Shown piece by piece: positions 47,801 through 61,200 of a stretch of DNA of 64,000 nt. Made by a program: the position numbers and the translations under genes. The notes under the pieces were generated by a model, which made no database searches, had not been told where the DNA came from, and worked only from the letters and a program-made list of their open reading frames with translations. How positions within the stretch are numbered: position 1 is the stretch's first letter; every line of letters begins with the position of its first letter. Origin of the DNA: Isoetes taiwanensis (lineage: Eukaryota > Streptophyta > Lycopodiopsida > Isoetales > Isoetaceae); assembly GCA_021234155.1 (NCBI GenBank), contig JAJEKV010000084.1, positions 1,302,001 through 1,366,000 on the forward strand, written 5' to 3'.

Positions 47801-48700
47801 GTTTTGAGGAGGCATCCCTCTCACGAGCATGGCCGGATCCACTGGGTGTGCCTAGAACACATGCCACATGTTGACCCGCATCAGGTACGGGCTTACTCCC
47901 TTAAATCTAAGGAATAGCTCCTGCGCGTTAGGCCCTGGGGCGTATAGACACGTCGCTGCGACCCGAGTGTCAGTCCATACACAGCCCACATTGATTGGCG
48001 GACTATAAGTCTAGCGCACATTATAGGAGTCACAGCCCAGCCAAGCTAGGCAAGACCCACCCCCATTTCACCATCATACCTATTGTCAGATCTTTGAATG
48101 CAACATAGCAGCCACGGTCCGAGGTGGGCTCTTGTGCAGGAGTCACATATATTGGGATTTAAGGGATTATAGCTAGGAGCATCTCTATTTCTACATACCT
48201 TTAGATCTCTACACATAATTCCCACATCTGGGAGGAGCAGAAGAGAGAACGCCATTATACATCCATCCATCCATAGCCGAATAGAACATAAAATAGAGAT
48301 TAACCATACATCTCTATTCATACAAGGTTAATCTATAGCTATCTTCTAAGCATACAAAGGGGTTAATCGACTATCTAGGAATCAAGCTATCTCATTACTA
48401 ATGAGAATCATATAGCTAGATCTACTATCTCTCGGTTTCCATCATGCAGGTGGGGCATGGTTGAACAATAATATACCGATACATAATCAGATCCCCAGCC
48501 CCCCAATTTGGGTGTCCCAAATTGGCAAGCCTGCCTTGCCCAATCGATTTGGGCCAGGTGGCAACTCTAGATTGATTAATATTAAGTAATTTAATATTTT
48601 AACCCCCCTAAATTCGAATTAGGGTTTAAGGTTAGGTTTCCACCCTAATAATTAATATGGTGTATGTAGAGAAGCGAACCAAGGAGACTCTCACAGATAT
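47800..48700 (-). mobile_element. Minus-strand partial LTR, head-to-head with the previous one
   Basis: This segment matches the 3' part of the LTR at 17795-19237 in the same orientation (CACCCCCATTTCACCATCAT and following; CCAATCGATTTGGGCCAGGT near 48540). Together with 46247-47800 it forms a long inverted repeat with arms of about 0.9-1 kb. Confidence 0.6.
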
Positions 48701-49596
48701 ATTTTTATTTTTTTTTGTCGCACTTGATTCTATCATCTACGGTGATTAGTAAAAAGGATACAATTTTGAATAGTTAAAACAAGTGGAGTATCAGCATTGC
48801 ACAAATAATCACAGCTTGCTACGGCTTCAACGGGCTTAGAGATCTTTGCTTTCCGGAGGAATGTATCGCGGTCCTCACGGCGAAATTTGAGAGAGGAGGT
48901 ACTCGGGGAAAAGCGGGTTTTGCTTGCTCAAGGATGCATGACTTGATCTACGAGTTGGAAAGGTTACTCCAAAAACATAAACTGTGCTCAAGAAGTTTGC
49001 CATCGTGATCTTTCAGAGCACAAACAAACAAACAAATAAAAGAAGACTAAAAGCTAAGTTACCACTAAGCTGAAGCTAAAAAAGAATGAAAAAACATACA
49101 GCTAGGTACACTTTTTGATGTAGCACCGGTGACTTGACTAGGCAAGCGTCTTGAGATAAAATTGGAGCAGCCCGGTATTTCATGGAGAATTTTGGTCTAA
49201 ACCCGAAGATTAGTGATGATTATATAGGATTACTTGCAATTAATTTTGGTGGGACCACGCATTAGCAACTAAAATTTTTGGCCATTGTGCCCGGCCCAAT
49301 TAATATGCCATAATGGCGGTATATGTGTCATAAAAATGGCAGGCGACACCTATAAAATACTGTCGTATTTATTATGCCGGTCGAATTAATTATGACTGGC
49401 TGAATTAATTAGGCCAAATCTTGGTGTTCGGAAACCACTCCTAGCTATACCCAACAGAGGTACACGGTACGTTGTGATTTGAGTTTGCAATGATCATCTA
49501 CGTTTGAATACTACCCATCATGACACATTCAAAAAAATTCAAATATGTTCATCAAAACAACCATGATGTACATGCCAATCTTATACCATCATATCT
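48701..49596. other. No gene seen; one dyad of the 16-bp family
   Basis: A dyad of the form GTTTGC-CATC-GTGATC lies at 48995-49010. AT-rich spacer otherwise. Confidence 0.55.
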
Positions 49597-50388
49597 TTGA
49601 GATATTTGCAGAATTCAAATTCCACATATGCGAGATTTGAACTTGGCATTAGATCCATTCTTGATCAACCAGGTACTCATAAGAATTCTACTCAGGTGCT
49701 TCACAAGCCATCTTCTCAGGCGCTCATGCATTCTTCTCATATGTTCAATTCAATCTTCTCCGGGGCTCATGGGGCTTCTGTTGTCTCCATTGACAAGGTT
49801 CTTGACGGTGCAGCTAGACTGCAATTTAAGGAGCCTGAAATAGAGAATGTACAGCAAGCACGTGGTGCATTCATATTGTGGCCCTCAGTTGACATTGTAA
49901 CTGAAGCAGCAGCTAAAGACTAGGCAGTCGACACCTTTGAACGGAAAATCAAGAAAATAGATTGGCAGGTCCAAGCTAAAGAGGGGAGGCCTCCAACTAA
50001 GGTAGCCACTAGAGATGACTTCATAGAATGCACTTGCAAGCTAATGCATAAGTGCTGTAACCAACCTTATGGCATGGGTACAATAATATTCACATATCCA
50101 AATCATTCTGTATCTGGCTTGCCCCTAGGGGATGAGTTCATTGCTGCCACAGTGATGGAGGTGCTTGATATGGCAGCAAATCGTTCAATGAGGTATGTAG
50201 CTTGCATCAAGATGCCTCAGCTGCATGATCTGGTGCATTGGGAGATTCATGGTGGACGAGAATCTGTCCATGATTCTGCAAAAGCTGTTGATGATGCATC
50301 GGAGGCCAAGATCAAGCATTTCCAAGAATTAGATTCTGTTATTTTGAAGAGACCATGTAATAGCAATAAAAGAAGAGCCTCAAACTAG
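49597..50388 (+). pseudogene. DUF8039 / En-Spm-like transposon ORF with in-frame TAG
   Basis: One reading frame runs through 264 codons with a single stop, TAG at 49921-49923. Before the stop it shows VLDGAARLQFKEPEIENVQQ, then ARGAFILWPSVDIV. This lines up with the FDGQIPLPFPEPELDKLGKA..GSFVLW segment of the minus-strand exon at 2499-2982. After the stop it continues VDTFERKIKKIDWQVQ, ECTCKLMHKCCNQPYGMGTI and GGRESVHDSAKAVDD. The family is known from plant CACTA-type transposons. It is an older, diverged relative of the exon in the triplicated unit. Whether the TAG is real or a sequencing error cannot be decided here. Confidence 0.55.
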
Positions 50389-51520
50389 CAAAAAGGCACG
50401 CCAGAGGCCAAGAAAATAAAGGCGCATGAAAATAAGGGCAAAGTAATATACATTGAGTGAAATTGGATACCAAAAGATAATGAAATGTCATTTACGTCTT
50501 TTTAAAGTTTCACTATTAGTGCATGAATGGAATGCTTACTTCACATAATTAGGCACTTGATTAAGATGAGCTTGTTTGCTCGATGTCTTCATTAGTTTGT
50601 AATGTTGGTGCTTGGGCTTCCTTATATGCTCAATAAATTGAATTCGTGTTAAGAAGGAAGGCTTCAACCTCTTGAGATACACTCGTGCTGATGCTTGAGC
50701 AATCAGTTGATCAAATTCATCTAGATCGAAGTTCAAATTCACATGGCCCTTCTTTTTTTGCATTTTTCTTTGCAAACAAAATTCACAAGTTATGCTCGTT
50801 GAAGTTGTTTGTTTAATCAATTGCAAAAAATGTTATTGCCATTTGAGCAAAAAAATGTTATTGCCACTCTTTTGAAGACCTATGAGATGCTCGAAGACAA
50901 ATTTATGAATCTGCTGCATAAACTAGAGCAGTGTTAGAAATGTCAACATCTTCTATAAAGGAAGATTTTCCAATTCGTTGTTTCAATAATTTGCAATTTG
51001 ACACATGGATTCTCCTCCATGCATGATGGCTTTAATCAATTCATTACTGACATATACAGACATGTTGCAGTGGTATCGATGACATTATGATGGTTTGTAC
51101 AATCGCTGGTTTATGCCATTCAGACTCAATGTACAAAAATTTGGACCCTAGAGGAAAAATGTGTCTGCACCATTGAAGAGTAAACAAACAATCTGCTTAA
51201 AGTTCAAACATGCAAACATCATTTTAATACAAGTAGGGAAGGTTCGTTGCAACATGTAGCTCAAACAAACGACCATGACACCACGAGTTGCTAGATTCAT
51301 TTGGTGAGTTAAATAAACACATGGAACTTACAAAAACTAGCAAGACAAGATGAAATGTCAAAGAAAGGAAGAAGGATAAGCAAGAGAGTTGAACAAAGTA
51401 CGAAACCTTGGCAAAGGAGCATATTAAAGGCTAGAGGAAGAGCATACAAGGCTAAAAAGGGAAGAATAAGAGACAAGTTTGCTTGGTGGCGTTGGCTTCC
51501 TTTATATCTCCTTAAGAAAC
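50389..51520. other. No recognisable gene
   Basis: A minus-strand frame of 96 codons (50536-50826) is basic, with YLKRLKPSFLTRIQFIEHIR, and may be decayed transposon coding sequence. I cannot assign it. Confidence 0.4.
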
Positions 51521-51832
51521 ATTTGAGCACTCCATATTTGTCTCAAACAATGAGCATTTCAATTCCCAACTATCCACCTCTTGAAAAAGATGTGCAAAGA
51601 ATGACGGTTAGGCAGGTAAAAGGAAAAGGAAACACAATAGGTTAGACGAGCAAAATAGAAGGATCAAAGGCAATAGGGTTGGCGAAAATAAACAATAGCT
51701 TTGTTGCAACTTTTAGATCAGAAACATTAGAGCACTCCATGTTTTCTCAAACAATGAGCATGCCAATTCTCAACAATCCACCTCTTGAAAAAAGATGCAA
51801 AGCATAGGGGTTAGGGGTAAAAAAGAGAAAGG
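51521..51832. repeat. Two-copy direct repeat of about 110 bp
   Basis: 51521-51625 and about 51727-51825 share GAGCACTCCAT..T, TCTCAAACAATGAGCAT and CCACCTCTTGAAAAA in the same order, about 206 bp apart. A Lys/Arg-rich ORF (51355-51645) overlaps the first copy but shows no motif. Confidence 0.7.
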
Positions 51833-54800
51833 ATCAAGGCAATAGGACTGGAAAAAATGAACAAGGATATCGTCGTAATGAAAAGAGCAAGGTGATCTTT
51901 ATATTGAACACACGTACAAAAGACCAAGGCAAACTCCATATTAAAGGCAAGTAATACAAGATTGTCTTAGCGCTTCCATAAAATGAGGAGAACATGCAAA
52001 AGGCGAGAAAGAGGCATGATGGCGTAAAGGAAAAAAATCTCGAGGAGCAAAACCATGTTTCATCTTTTATGCTATTACTTACCGACAAAAAGATTTCTAA
52101 ATGCAAATTCACTTGATCAAAGTTTCAAATTGAGAACTTCTATAAATCACGAGGTTCTTGAGTTTCCAATCCAATAAGTTAACATCTTTGACTTACCATG
52201 AATGGGGTGGAGCGAGGGAGAAAGCGTGAATGGGTTGGAATGAGAATGGATCGAGATCAAAGTTTAATTGGACAACTTCAATTTCCACCAAACAGAGAAC
52301 CAAACACGTGTAACTAAGCCCTCAAAGGAAGGAAAATAAAAGCTGTAAATGTAAAGTGTGAGGCCGAAACACCAATGGCGGTAAAAATACAATCATGAAA
52401 GAAATTAACTACTTAAGAAAGTGCACTACTTAAAGAAATTAACAAAGCAAAAGTGAAGATTATAATAGCAGGCCCGAGAGCTGTATTGCGACCAAAAGAG
52501 CGTGCAATGGCTATGGGAAGCTTACAACAACAATTGAAGGATAATCATGTCGATTGACTAGCGGCCATAAATTATTATAGGTATAAACCTTATTAAACAC
52601 CTCTTCAAATAAGGATGGATGCTACGGTCTGCGGCAACTATCACGCAGCACCTTACGAATCATGTTTTTTCGATTTTTTGTAGCGAAGCATTACGGATTG
52701 TAAAGCTCTGTCGATGGTATGTGAACGCCAGATGTCCAAGTTCCTTGAACTTCTTTGTGAACTTTGTACATGTGTGACTCCAAATACAAATGTATCACGT
52801 AAATCACATCTCAAATGCCAGGGATATTTATTACGGCGTGGGATATATATGCTTGGAACAAATAACAACAACAAATTTGTATGCCCTTGGCAATGAAGCA
52901 ATGCATATATTTTCTATGACCTTAGCAATGAGCAATCGTGCACTTAGCAGCTCTCATTTAGGTGAGCCCAAAGCGGTGCCATATGGAGATGCATGTTGCG
53001 CCATGTTCTAACGGCAATCCTTAAATTTTAATACATATAATGGCAATGTTTTTCTTTGTATATCTAGTTAGATTTAGGTAAAGATGACATCTTAAGGATG
53101 ATTGCTAAGACAAATGAAAAAGCAAGATACCAATGCCAATCTTTTCGAAGACTATCATGATTGTTAGAACGGCAAGAATAGCATATACTTTTAGTGAGGC
53201 ACCGGAGTTAAATATAGCTTTAGCAGCCCGCGATTTATCTCTTACACAAAGGCGACATTTATCTTGCCGTGGCACTCTCCATGTGACTATTATTGAGGCT
53301 GACTAACATAAGTAAATGATAATCCGGTCGTTCTTTTACCAGGTCCCAAATTTCAAGGGAAGGTAAGCGGTAAACTTTTCCGCGTAGACTTCCGAGAACT
53401 TTATACTTTCAAATTTCAACTGCAAAGGGATTGGAGGCATGCACCAATTTCACTCGAAAATTTGTGGGAGGAAATAGAATGTTTCTTGCCACCATCCAAG
53501 TATCTTGCTTTAAACCTATGCCTTTGTTTCAACATATTACGGGACATTCTTATGACTTCCATGAAAGCAGTGTAGCTTGTCGTATCACCGAGAGGATGCA
53601 GGAAGCGTAAGAAACAACACATTAATAATGTAACCATTGACTTGAAGTGTGCGCAAGTGTTAGGCGCTACAGAATGATTAAAATGAGCTATCAAATCCCA
53701 AATGGTACCAAATATTGTGATCGGTGTAAGGAGTGACAAATTAGGTGAAACGTATTATTTGGGAGAGCGAGAGTTCTGTTTCAAAATTCTTCAAGGCAAT
53801 ATATATAGTGAAAAGGATGGTTTTGACCTTTATAATGATGCTAAAAAGGTTGATAACTCAAAAGTTGAAGCGTAAGCGCAATTCTTTGATGCTACAAAGG
53901 ACAGAAATTGGAGCAGGGGTTGCCAAGACCCACATAGATTTGTTGAGTCCATTCACTGTTTTCCACAAAGAGGATGTCTGTTCGAGGCGGGGTTCTAGGA
54001 AAGAAATTTGGTGGCGTTTGTATGGGTGGTATTGACTGGCGGGTAGGAAGTGCTGTGCAGGCAACATTCATTATTCCGCCGCGCTTACTACTTTACACGA
54101 AGACTTACCCGACCCAATTTTTTACGGTGCTGGCATGATATTCATGGCGGATGATATGATCGCCTCCAAATAAGAATCGGGGCAAAAGAATGCAAATAAG
54201 AATCGGGCAAGAATACCTTGTTTTTCAGCTACAAGGGACTTCAAATAGAAATGGCATGTCTTCCACGAGAGAGTGCTTTGCCAACCAATTGGCGTCCATA
54301 AATTGAAAAGCGGGGTTTTGTCCATGATGGGCAGTTAGCGAGAAATCTTTGTTGAATAGGTTTTCCCTAAGGAATTTACACTAACCAATGCAACATTTAT
54401 AGTTAAGAAGATGCAACATAATCTCGTTGCTAACTAAAAAGCTTAGCATTTTATCCATATTTCTAAATGCAAGCACTGGCTATTGGCTTAGTGACCATCC
54501 TAGATCATACATTGTTTAAGGAGTTTTGGAAACTGCATATTACAAACAAGTAACAGGTAGGCCCCACAACTAGTATTGTTGCAACTTCTTTGTATTTGGA
54601 ATGACTATAGTATATTAGGGCGAGAGAAAGCGTCATTTGTGCTTGCAAAAATAGGCACATTTTCTCAATGCTTTTGCTTAGGCCAATTGCCATATTGATT
54701 TTCCAAGTTGGTGCTTTATTATTTTTATTTCTTTTTAAACACTCAATGACCTTTAGATATGGCAGCTTATGTAACCTCCTCATGCTGATTAGAATCCCGG

Positions 54801-57800
54801 CGGGTTGCTCGTGCAATGGAGCTTGGTCAAGGTGACAGCTTATTATAGGAATTAAAGCAGGATTGTAAATGCCTTGCCAATAGCTCAATTCTTACTTGAG
54901 TGATACGTTCGCGGAGGTCTCCTATGTTGATATAAGCTCGTCCAAAGGCTTTCGTGACCCAATGAACGCAATTTCGTCCAATTAGCATGTCTAATAAGAC
55001 ATGCTATTACCAAAAAGCGTCCTCTTGAAATAATAGCTACCAAATAATGTTGACTAATTGGAAAGAAACTAAGGAAAAAGCTGTTTTTTAGAAGCGAAAG
55101 CGGAGTCTTTCCAAGGGGCACGACTAGTTAGTCACGAAGCAAGACCTTACCTTTGCATTAAGCTACCAAAAGACATATTTGAGGACTTGTGTAAGCTATC
55201 TAAGCAATACTTACGATTGCCAGTTTTTGTTGGTATGAATCATACCATAATATACTCCATTTACATTGCATAGCTGCCGGATCACACAAGCAGGGGAGAC
55301 TTCCAAATATGAATTTCAAACACCAAACTATAAAGGGAATTATGATAGCCAAGTCGAGATCATTGAAAGGATATTGGGATTACCTTTAAGAAAATGGGCA
55401 AGGGAAAGGCACATTCAGATGCATTTTAAAGGGCGAGGAATTAGTAGATGTACTAGAGGTAGGTTCTCATTTAAATTTCAAAAACATTCTTACCTTAAAC
55501 ATGATCTTCCTACCAAAATTTCTACTTGGATAAGTTACCTTACGAGGAAGAGTTAAGTTCTTGTAGACTCTCCATAATTTGTGCAAGAGCCATAAGCGAT
55601 ATCGCGAATGAATGAAACCTTTCGGCATACCTTACGCTTTGATAAGAATTTTTTTGCCTCACTCTTAAAATAAGCGGTCTTTTATAAAGCTCAAATGGGC
55701 ATACCAGGTCAAGGTTGGGCTCATGCTTTTTAAGGGTAATAAATCAGAACGGAGAATTGACTTATGGTCAAGCGGCATCTAAAAACTATTTGCTTTTTTT
55801 CTTTTGTAAGTACATGGCAATTATCTCCATCACTCTAGGTTTGCTTTCATGAGAGTTCAAAGCGACAGAAAATTGCGTGACCTTTATCCACTTAGGTGCC
55901 ATATTTTTACCCATTTTTAATTTCATGCTTAGTAGATTTTTTGAAAAAAGCGGATCTTACTACGGCAAAAGCAATACCATTTCAATTTTTAATGAGGTGG
56001 ACATGCTACGTGGATAGTCTAGAATTGCAAGGAGGGTTGCACGCTTTGGTTAGGCTGGCATGCTAAAAAAAAATATAAAAAAATAAAATAAAAGAAGAGC
56101 AAAACAAGCGAAAAAACCTTCCAAAGGTGTCAAGAAGATAACCAACCAAGCAGTAAAGGAATTCATTAACATCTTCATGATGTGGAAAGCATTGTTGTTC
56201 TATATTCATCATGCCTTAGGGCCAAGAAGGATATACATCAAGAAGTTCATATTACTGTAAAAGAGATGACTGGTAAGCACGTACCATGCTCATCTTTCTT
56301 AAAGAGCTAGCATTGGAAAGGAAGGTTCATATGTTTTACTGTGAGAAGATTGAGAAGAGGTCACCTTAAACCATGTTGATCTCAAGGATGAAAAATTTGT
56401 TTTAATTTAAGGCAAATATCCTCTTGTTTGTTGCCTCAATGAGTAAAATGTTACTAGCTTGCTAGCTTAAAACGAGTAAATTGCTAGCTTAAAGTTAATC
56501 AAAACGGGTTATGCTTGCTAGCATAAAATTCTCAAATTAGCATTTGATTATAGCTTCTATATGCGAGATCTGTATTTCTCTTGCAGATCTTGTGTGGCGG
56601 ACCTTGCGTTTCTTCCTCCTAGAAGGAGCTTATGGAGATGCCTTCGCCAAATCTGATTTCTTGCTCCTAAAAGGAGCCTGTGCAGGTTAAAACAAAGACA
56701 AGCCATTTTTTCACAGTAGGTTTGAGTAGAAACCTGAAAGGAACTAAGTCACATTTTGAAATATCTGGAAGGGACTCAAAGCTGCGGCTTTGGTCACCGC
56801 AGGAGTTCAACTCTGGCGATTAAAATGTTAGTATTTGTAAAATTAATTCAAGAAAGCGTAATGCAAGTCAAAATGTAGGTAAAAATTTGAGTTCTAAGTG
56901 GGCCCCAGAATCTGAGCAAATGAAACTTCGAGAAGAAGGCAGAACACATAGCGCGGTATCTCGGTGAATGCGCGGGGAATTTTACCATAAAGCAAACTTC
57001 ACGTGGCAGAAAGGCCTGCGTGGGCTTTTGCGGAAGGCGGGCCTCCGTATTTGCTTGACCTCCCGGAAAAAGTCCGCGAGAACCCACTATATGGAGCGAA
57101 GCTTTACATTTGTGCAGGGCATAAATCCGAGGTAAAAATAAGCGAAATCAGCGATAAATAAGAAATCCCGAAGATGCAAAATCGCGTCGAAGGTAAATTG
57201 CGATGTCAGTTTTTGTTGTTCCGCCGACTTTTCGGGTATAGAAAAGCGAGGACCGTGTCACAATTTAATTGGACCGCGGGGCGAAATACGGCAGATAAAA
57301 GCTAATAACTTTTCCATATAAAGGGAATGGCCCATTTGGGCTTGATTCAAGCATAAGAAAATCGGCCAGAAATGGCGGGGCGAAATGATTCAGCTTCTTG
57401 GGAATCCAACCCGATCATCATTATTGGCGATGAAGGAGTGATTTAGGTACGCATTTCATTAGATTGATCAGCGCCGTAATGGGGCCAGCCAGATATTCAC
57501 TATCTGAAATATGAAACAGTGGAACAAAGTGGAAATGTAGACGACAACGGCCGGAATGTAGACCACGACAACGGCGCTTAAAATCTACAAAAACATGACC
57601 GCGTGGCGACATAAACGAAGCGGATAAAAATTTGAATGCAGCTAAGCGAGTCCTTTACATATATAAGGAAATTGGTAGGCTTTCTGGCGAAAGCGAGGCG
57701 GCCGTAGCGGCTGATCGCGAACCCTTGTCCCCTATAGCGTGGAGGAGGGATTGGTACATTTGTTATGGTACGCGTGTCAACAATCAATAATGGCTGGAGC

Positions 57801-58209
57801 GAGCGCCACAAAACATTGAATATTTTGTCACTGTAATTTCAGGAAATGAAAGTGTGCTAAAAATGGCTACGTGGCGGCATAGGGTTGGACGAGGGGGCAG
57901 AACAGCTCCTAACTGTTCTTTACGTAGCCCCTAAAAGTTTCCGTAACAGTGTATAATGCCTAGGCTTTTACGAGTTCTTTACATGTGTAGTTATGATATA
58001 CGTACCGTTATCGGGGCATTCCAAGCAGGTGGGAAACGTACATTGTGAAGTATCTATGGTGGAGATCTTGCAAAGTGAGAAATAGACGGGAATCCATTTC
58101 CTTTCCTCCGGACTTCTGCAGTTCTATTCCGGCAAACTCTCTGGCTCATCAGGTTCCGTTGCCTCGGTGAATTTTTTCTTCGTTCTTCTCGTCTGTTTCT
58201 TGAAGAATC
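51833..58209. other. Long gene-free stretch upstream of the RRM gene
   Basis: I find no supported gene in this AT-rich, repeat-like DNA. Frames of up to 127 codons (for example 54505-54888 minus and 53416-53739 minus) have no recognisable motif and unconvincing composition. At about 56610-56685 two short self-complementary blocks (CTCCTAGAAGGAG and CTCCTAAAAGGAG) occur. The last few hundred bases should contain the promoter and 5' UTR of the RRM gene; no TATA box was clear. Confidence 0.5.
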
Positions 58210-61200
58210 ATGAGAGCCAAGAAGGCCAAGAAAGCCCCTGCTAAGGCCGCTGCGAAGAAAAAACAGCCTGCTGCGAAGAAAAAGCAACCTGATTTGCCCT
58301 CTGATCATGACGGCCAGGCAAAATTGGCGCCTTTGGACCCCCCCGCTCAAACGGCAGAAAAAGCTATGCCTAACCCAAAAATAGTAGAGCCTGGAGTCAA
58401 GGAACAAGATGTTCAAAATGCAGTTTTAGACAGTGGGCCTGGCTTAAATTCCAACAATGAGACGCGAAGTGCCTCAACGGCAGAATTACATGTTGAGGAA
58501 AAGGATACGCATTTGCAAGGTCAGACCGTGCTGATTGATGTTAAACAAAGCAATGAAGTTTTTAACAAAGAACTAGAAGGTGCATGCAGCAACAAAAGTG
58601 TAGGTAACAATGTTAACGATATCTCTGCTGCTTTTGCCACTGGTGAGCAAGTACCTGAGGTTGAAAATGATGTCAAAACTGCAGAAATTGATGAGACAGA
58701 TATAAATGATGAGATGAACATAAATGTAAATGTAAATGGGGCACCTGTGGATGAGATGCAAGAAATTCACTCCACAGGCATAGCAACTGGTCAGGCTACA
58801 GTATTTGATGACAAAATAATCGATGGAGCGCAAAATGCTGCAATAGATGAAAAATTTGGTGCTGTACCACATCATGATGAAAGTGATGTCCCTGATAGAA
58901 AATCTGAACAAGGAGGAGTAAATGATGCTATGGAGGTTGACAAAACTGGATCAAACATAAATGGGTTAGTTATAAATGAAGCCACTATAAAGGAGATGCA
59001 AGATTTTCCTCCTGGAAGCATGGGAGCTGGTCATACAGGAGACACAGCAAATGATGCCCAATTAGATGGAAAAGCGGATCATGTAGTGGAAGATGCTGCA
59101 ACTGATGAAAAACTCGATAGCATTGGTGGAAAAATTGAAGACTCTGCGCAAGGAAGTGTAAAGGGAGCAGAAAATGATGCTACGGAGATTGGAAGGACTG
59201 GAGACAACCATCAGATGTTAGTAAAAGGTCAGCTTGAAATTCTCAATCGTGAAGGAGATGCACACAATGTGCCAGAGTTGATGCTTGTTTCGGAAAGAAG
59301 AAAGCAGAAAAAGCTTGAATTATTTGTAGGGGGATTGGATAAAGAGGCTACGGAAGATGACTTGAAGCAAGTGTTTGGAAAAGCTGGAGAAATTACAGAG
59401 ATACGGTTAATGCGGAACCCACAGACTGGAAAAAACAAAGGATATGCATTCATCAGGTATGCAAATGCAGAACAAGCAAAACAAGCTGCAGAGGAGTTTG
59501 AGCATGTTGAGGTATGCATTCCATGATAATAATTGTTGGTATTATATTTTGGTGACATTGACAGAAGGAAACTAAGGCCATATTTGTCGTAGTAGTCATA
59601 TCCTCATAGATGGGAATTTCTCTTCATAGAGAACAGGTAGCATAAGTAAGTAGTACAAGTTCTATTGCAATCTCTAGGCTTCAGATGCTTGATATTGGAT
59701 CCATTAGCCATGCAAGCTATTGATTTTGGATGGGTTTCTGACTTCTTAACTTAATGCACATGTAAGACTGAAGTGATTCAAGCTGCAGGTTTGTGGCCGA
59801 ACATGTGGTGTGCTTCCTAGTGAAGAGAATGATATATTGTTTCTTGGCAACATCAGTAAGACTTGGAAAAGGGACAATGTACGTCAGTTGGCAATTTTTT
59901 CTTGATATAGCATCCTTCTTGATTGATGATGTTCTGGATGCAGGTTATGGAGACCCTTAACATTCTGGGGATTGATGGTTTAGATGAATTGACATTAATG
60001 GAGGACCCACAAAATGAAGGAAATAACAGAGGATTTGCATTTTTGGAATTTACAACACATAAAGATGCATTAAGGGCATTTAAGCGATTGCAAAGATCAG
60101 ATGCCGTGTTTGGTGGTGAGCGTTCTGCAAAAGTTGCTTGGGCACAACCGCTGAGTCAACCAGATGATGAGGTCATGTCACAGGTAAAATGCATGAACTT
60201 TGCATAGTAAGCTTCAAGTTATAAATCACTTTTTATTTATTTTTTTCAAGATGGGCCACAAACCTATTAAATCTTCTTCTTAGTTCATCCCATCAAATCT
60301 ACCAAGTTAAGCTGGCAAAAGTTTCTTTATCCTTGTGTCAAGTGTGGAATTTATCTGCCTGGCCTTGTCCTCCTAATGTTATTTTACAGAGATGAATTGT
60401 GCGAATAAAGCATGCATCATTGAACTTCTGGCAAGAGCATGGTGCAAATAGTATCTCAAGCATATCCTAACAGTTGAGATGCATCTATTGCATGAGTGGA
60501 GCAAAACCCTGTTAGGGATAACTAGTTTTTAGACCCAATATCCAACTTTGATGTAATACCATAAAAAATCATATTATGCATTTAAAGTTTTGCCGGTTTG
60601 CGGTAAAAATACATGCAGGTGAAATCAGTTTTTGTTGATGGAATGCCACCCCATTGGGATGAAGAGCGGGTGAAGGATCACTTTGGAAAATATGGGAAGG
60701 TGGAGCGAGTCGTGTTGGCCCGCAATATGTCATCTGCTAAAAGGAGGGATTTTGGTTTTGTCAACTATAGTACACGTGAAGCTGCATTAGCTTGCATTAA
60801 GGCTCTTAATAACATTGAAACTGTGGATGGCGATACCAAGGTATATTCTCTTAGGTTTTGATAAATTCATTGGGTTTATTTCTCTATGTTATGTATTGGT
60901 ATTTACAGATAAAGATGAGAGTTGAATTAGCAAAGCCACAATTGAAAAATAAGAACGTAAAAGGTGGCATTCGGGGGGGTTTCCGCCTTGGAAGGTTATC
61001 TGAAGGTATGTCCACTTTAGGAACTATACTTTGGAGGATATATTTTATAAAACATATGGAGAGCAAGGTACTGAAAACCTTCATTTTCAGGATTTGGTGG
61101 GAAAGACAGTAGCCTACGCAGATCTAATGCCAAGAACCGGAAAGACACAAGAGGTCAAAGAGGTAACACATGCCGTCTGGACATTAAGTATCTCAAACGT

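Noticed and set aside
53416-54888. Minus-strand ORFs of 107 and 127 codons
   Set aside because: No reverse-transcriptase, integrase or transposase motif could be found and the composition is not protein-like.
58054-59558. Minus-strand ORFs within the first RRM exon (58054-58416, 58573-58911, 59229-59558)
   Set aside because: They are shadows of a plus-strand exon with clear RRM content and correct splice phases.
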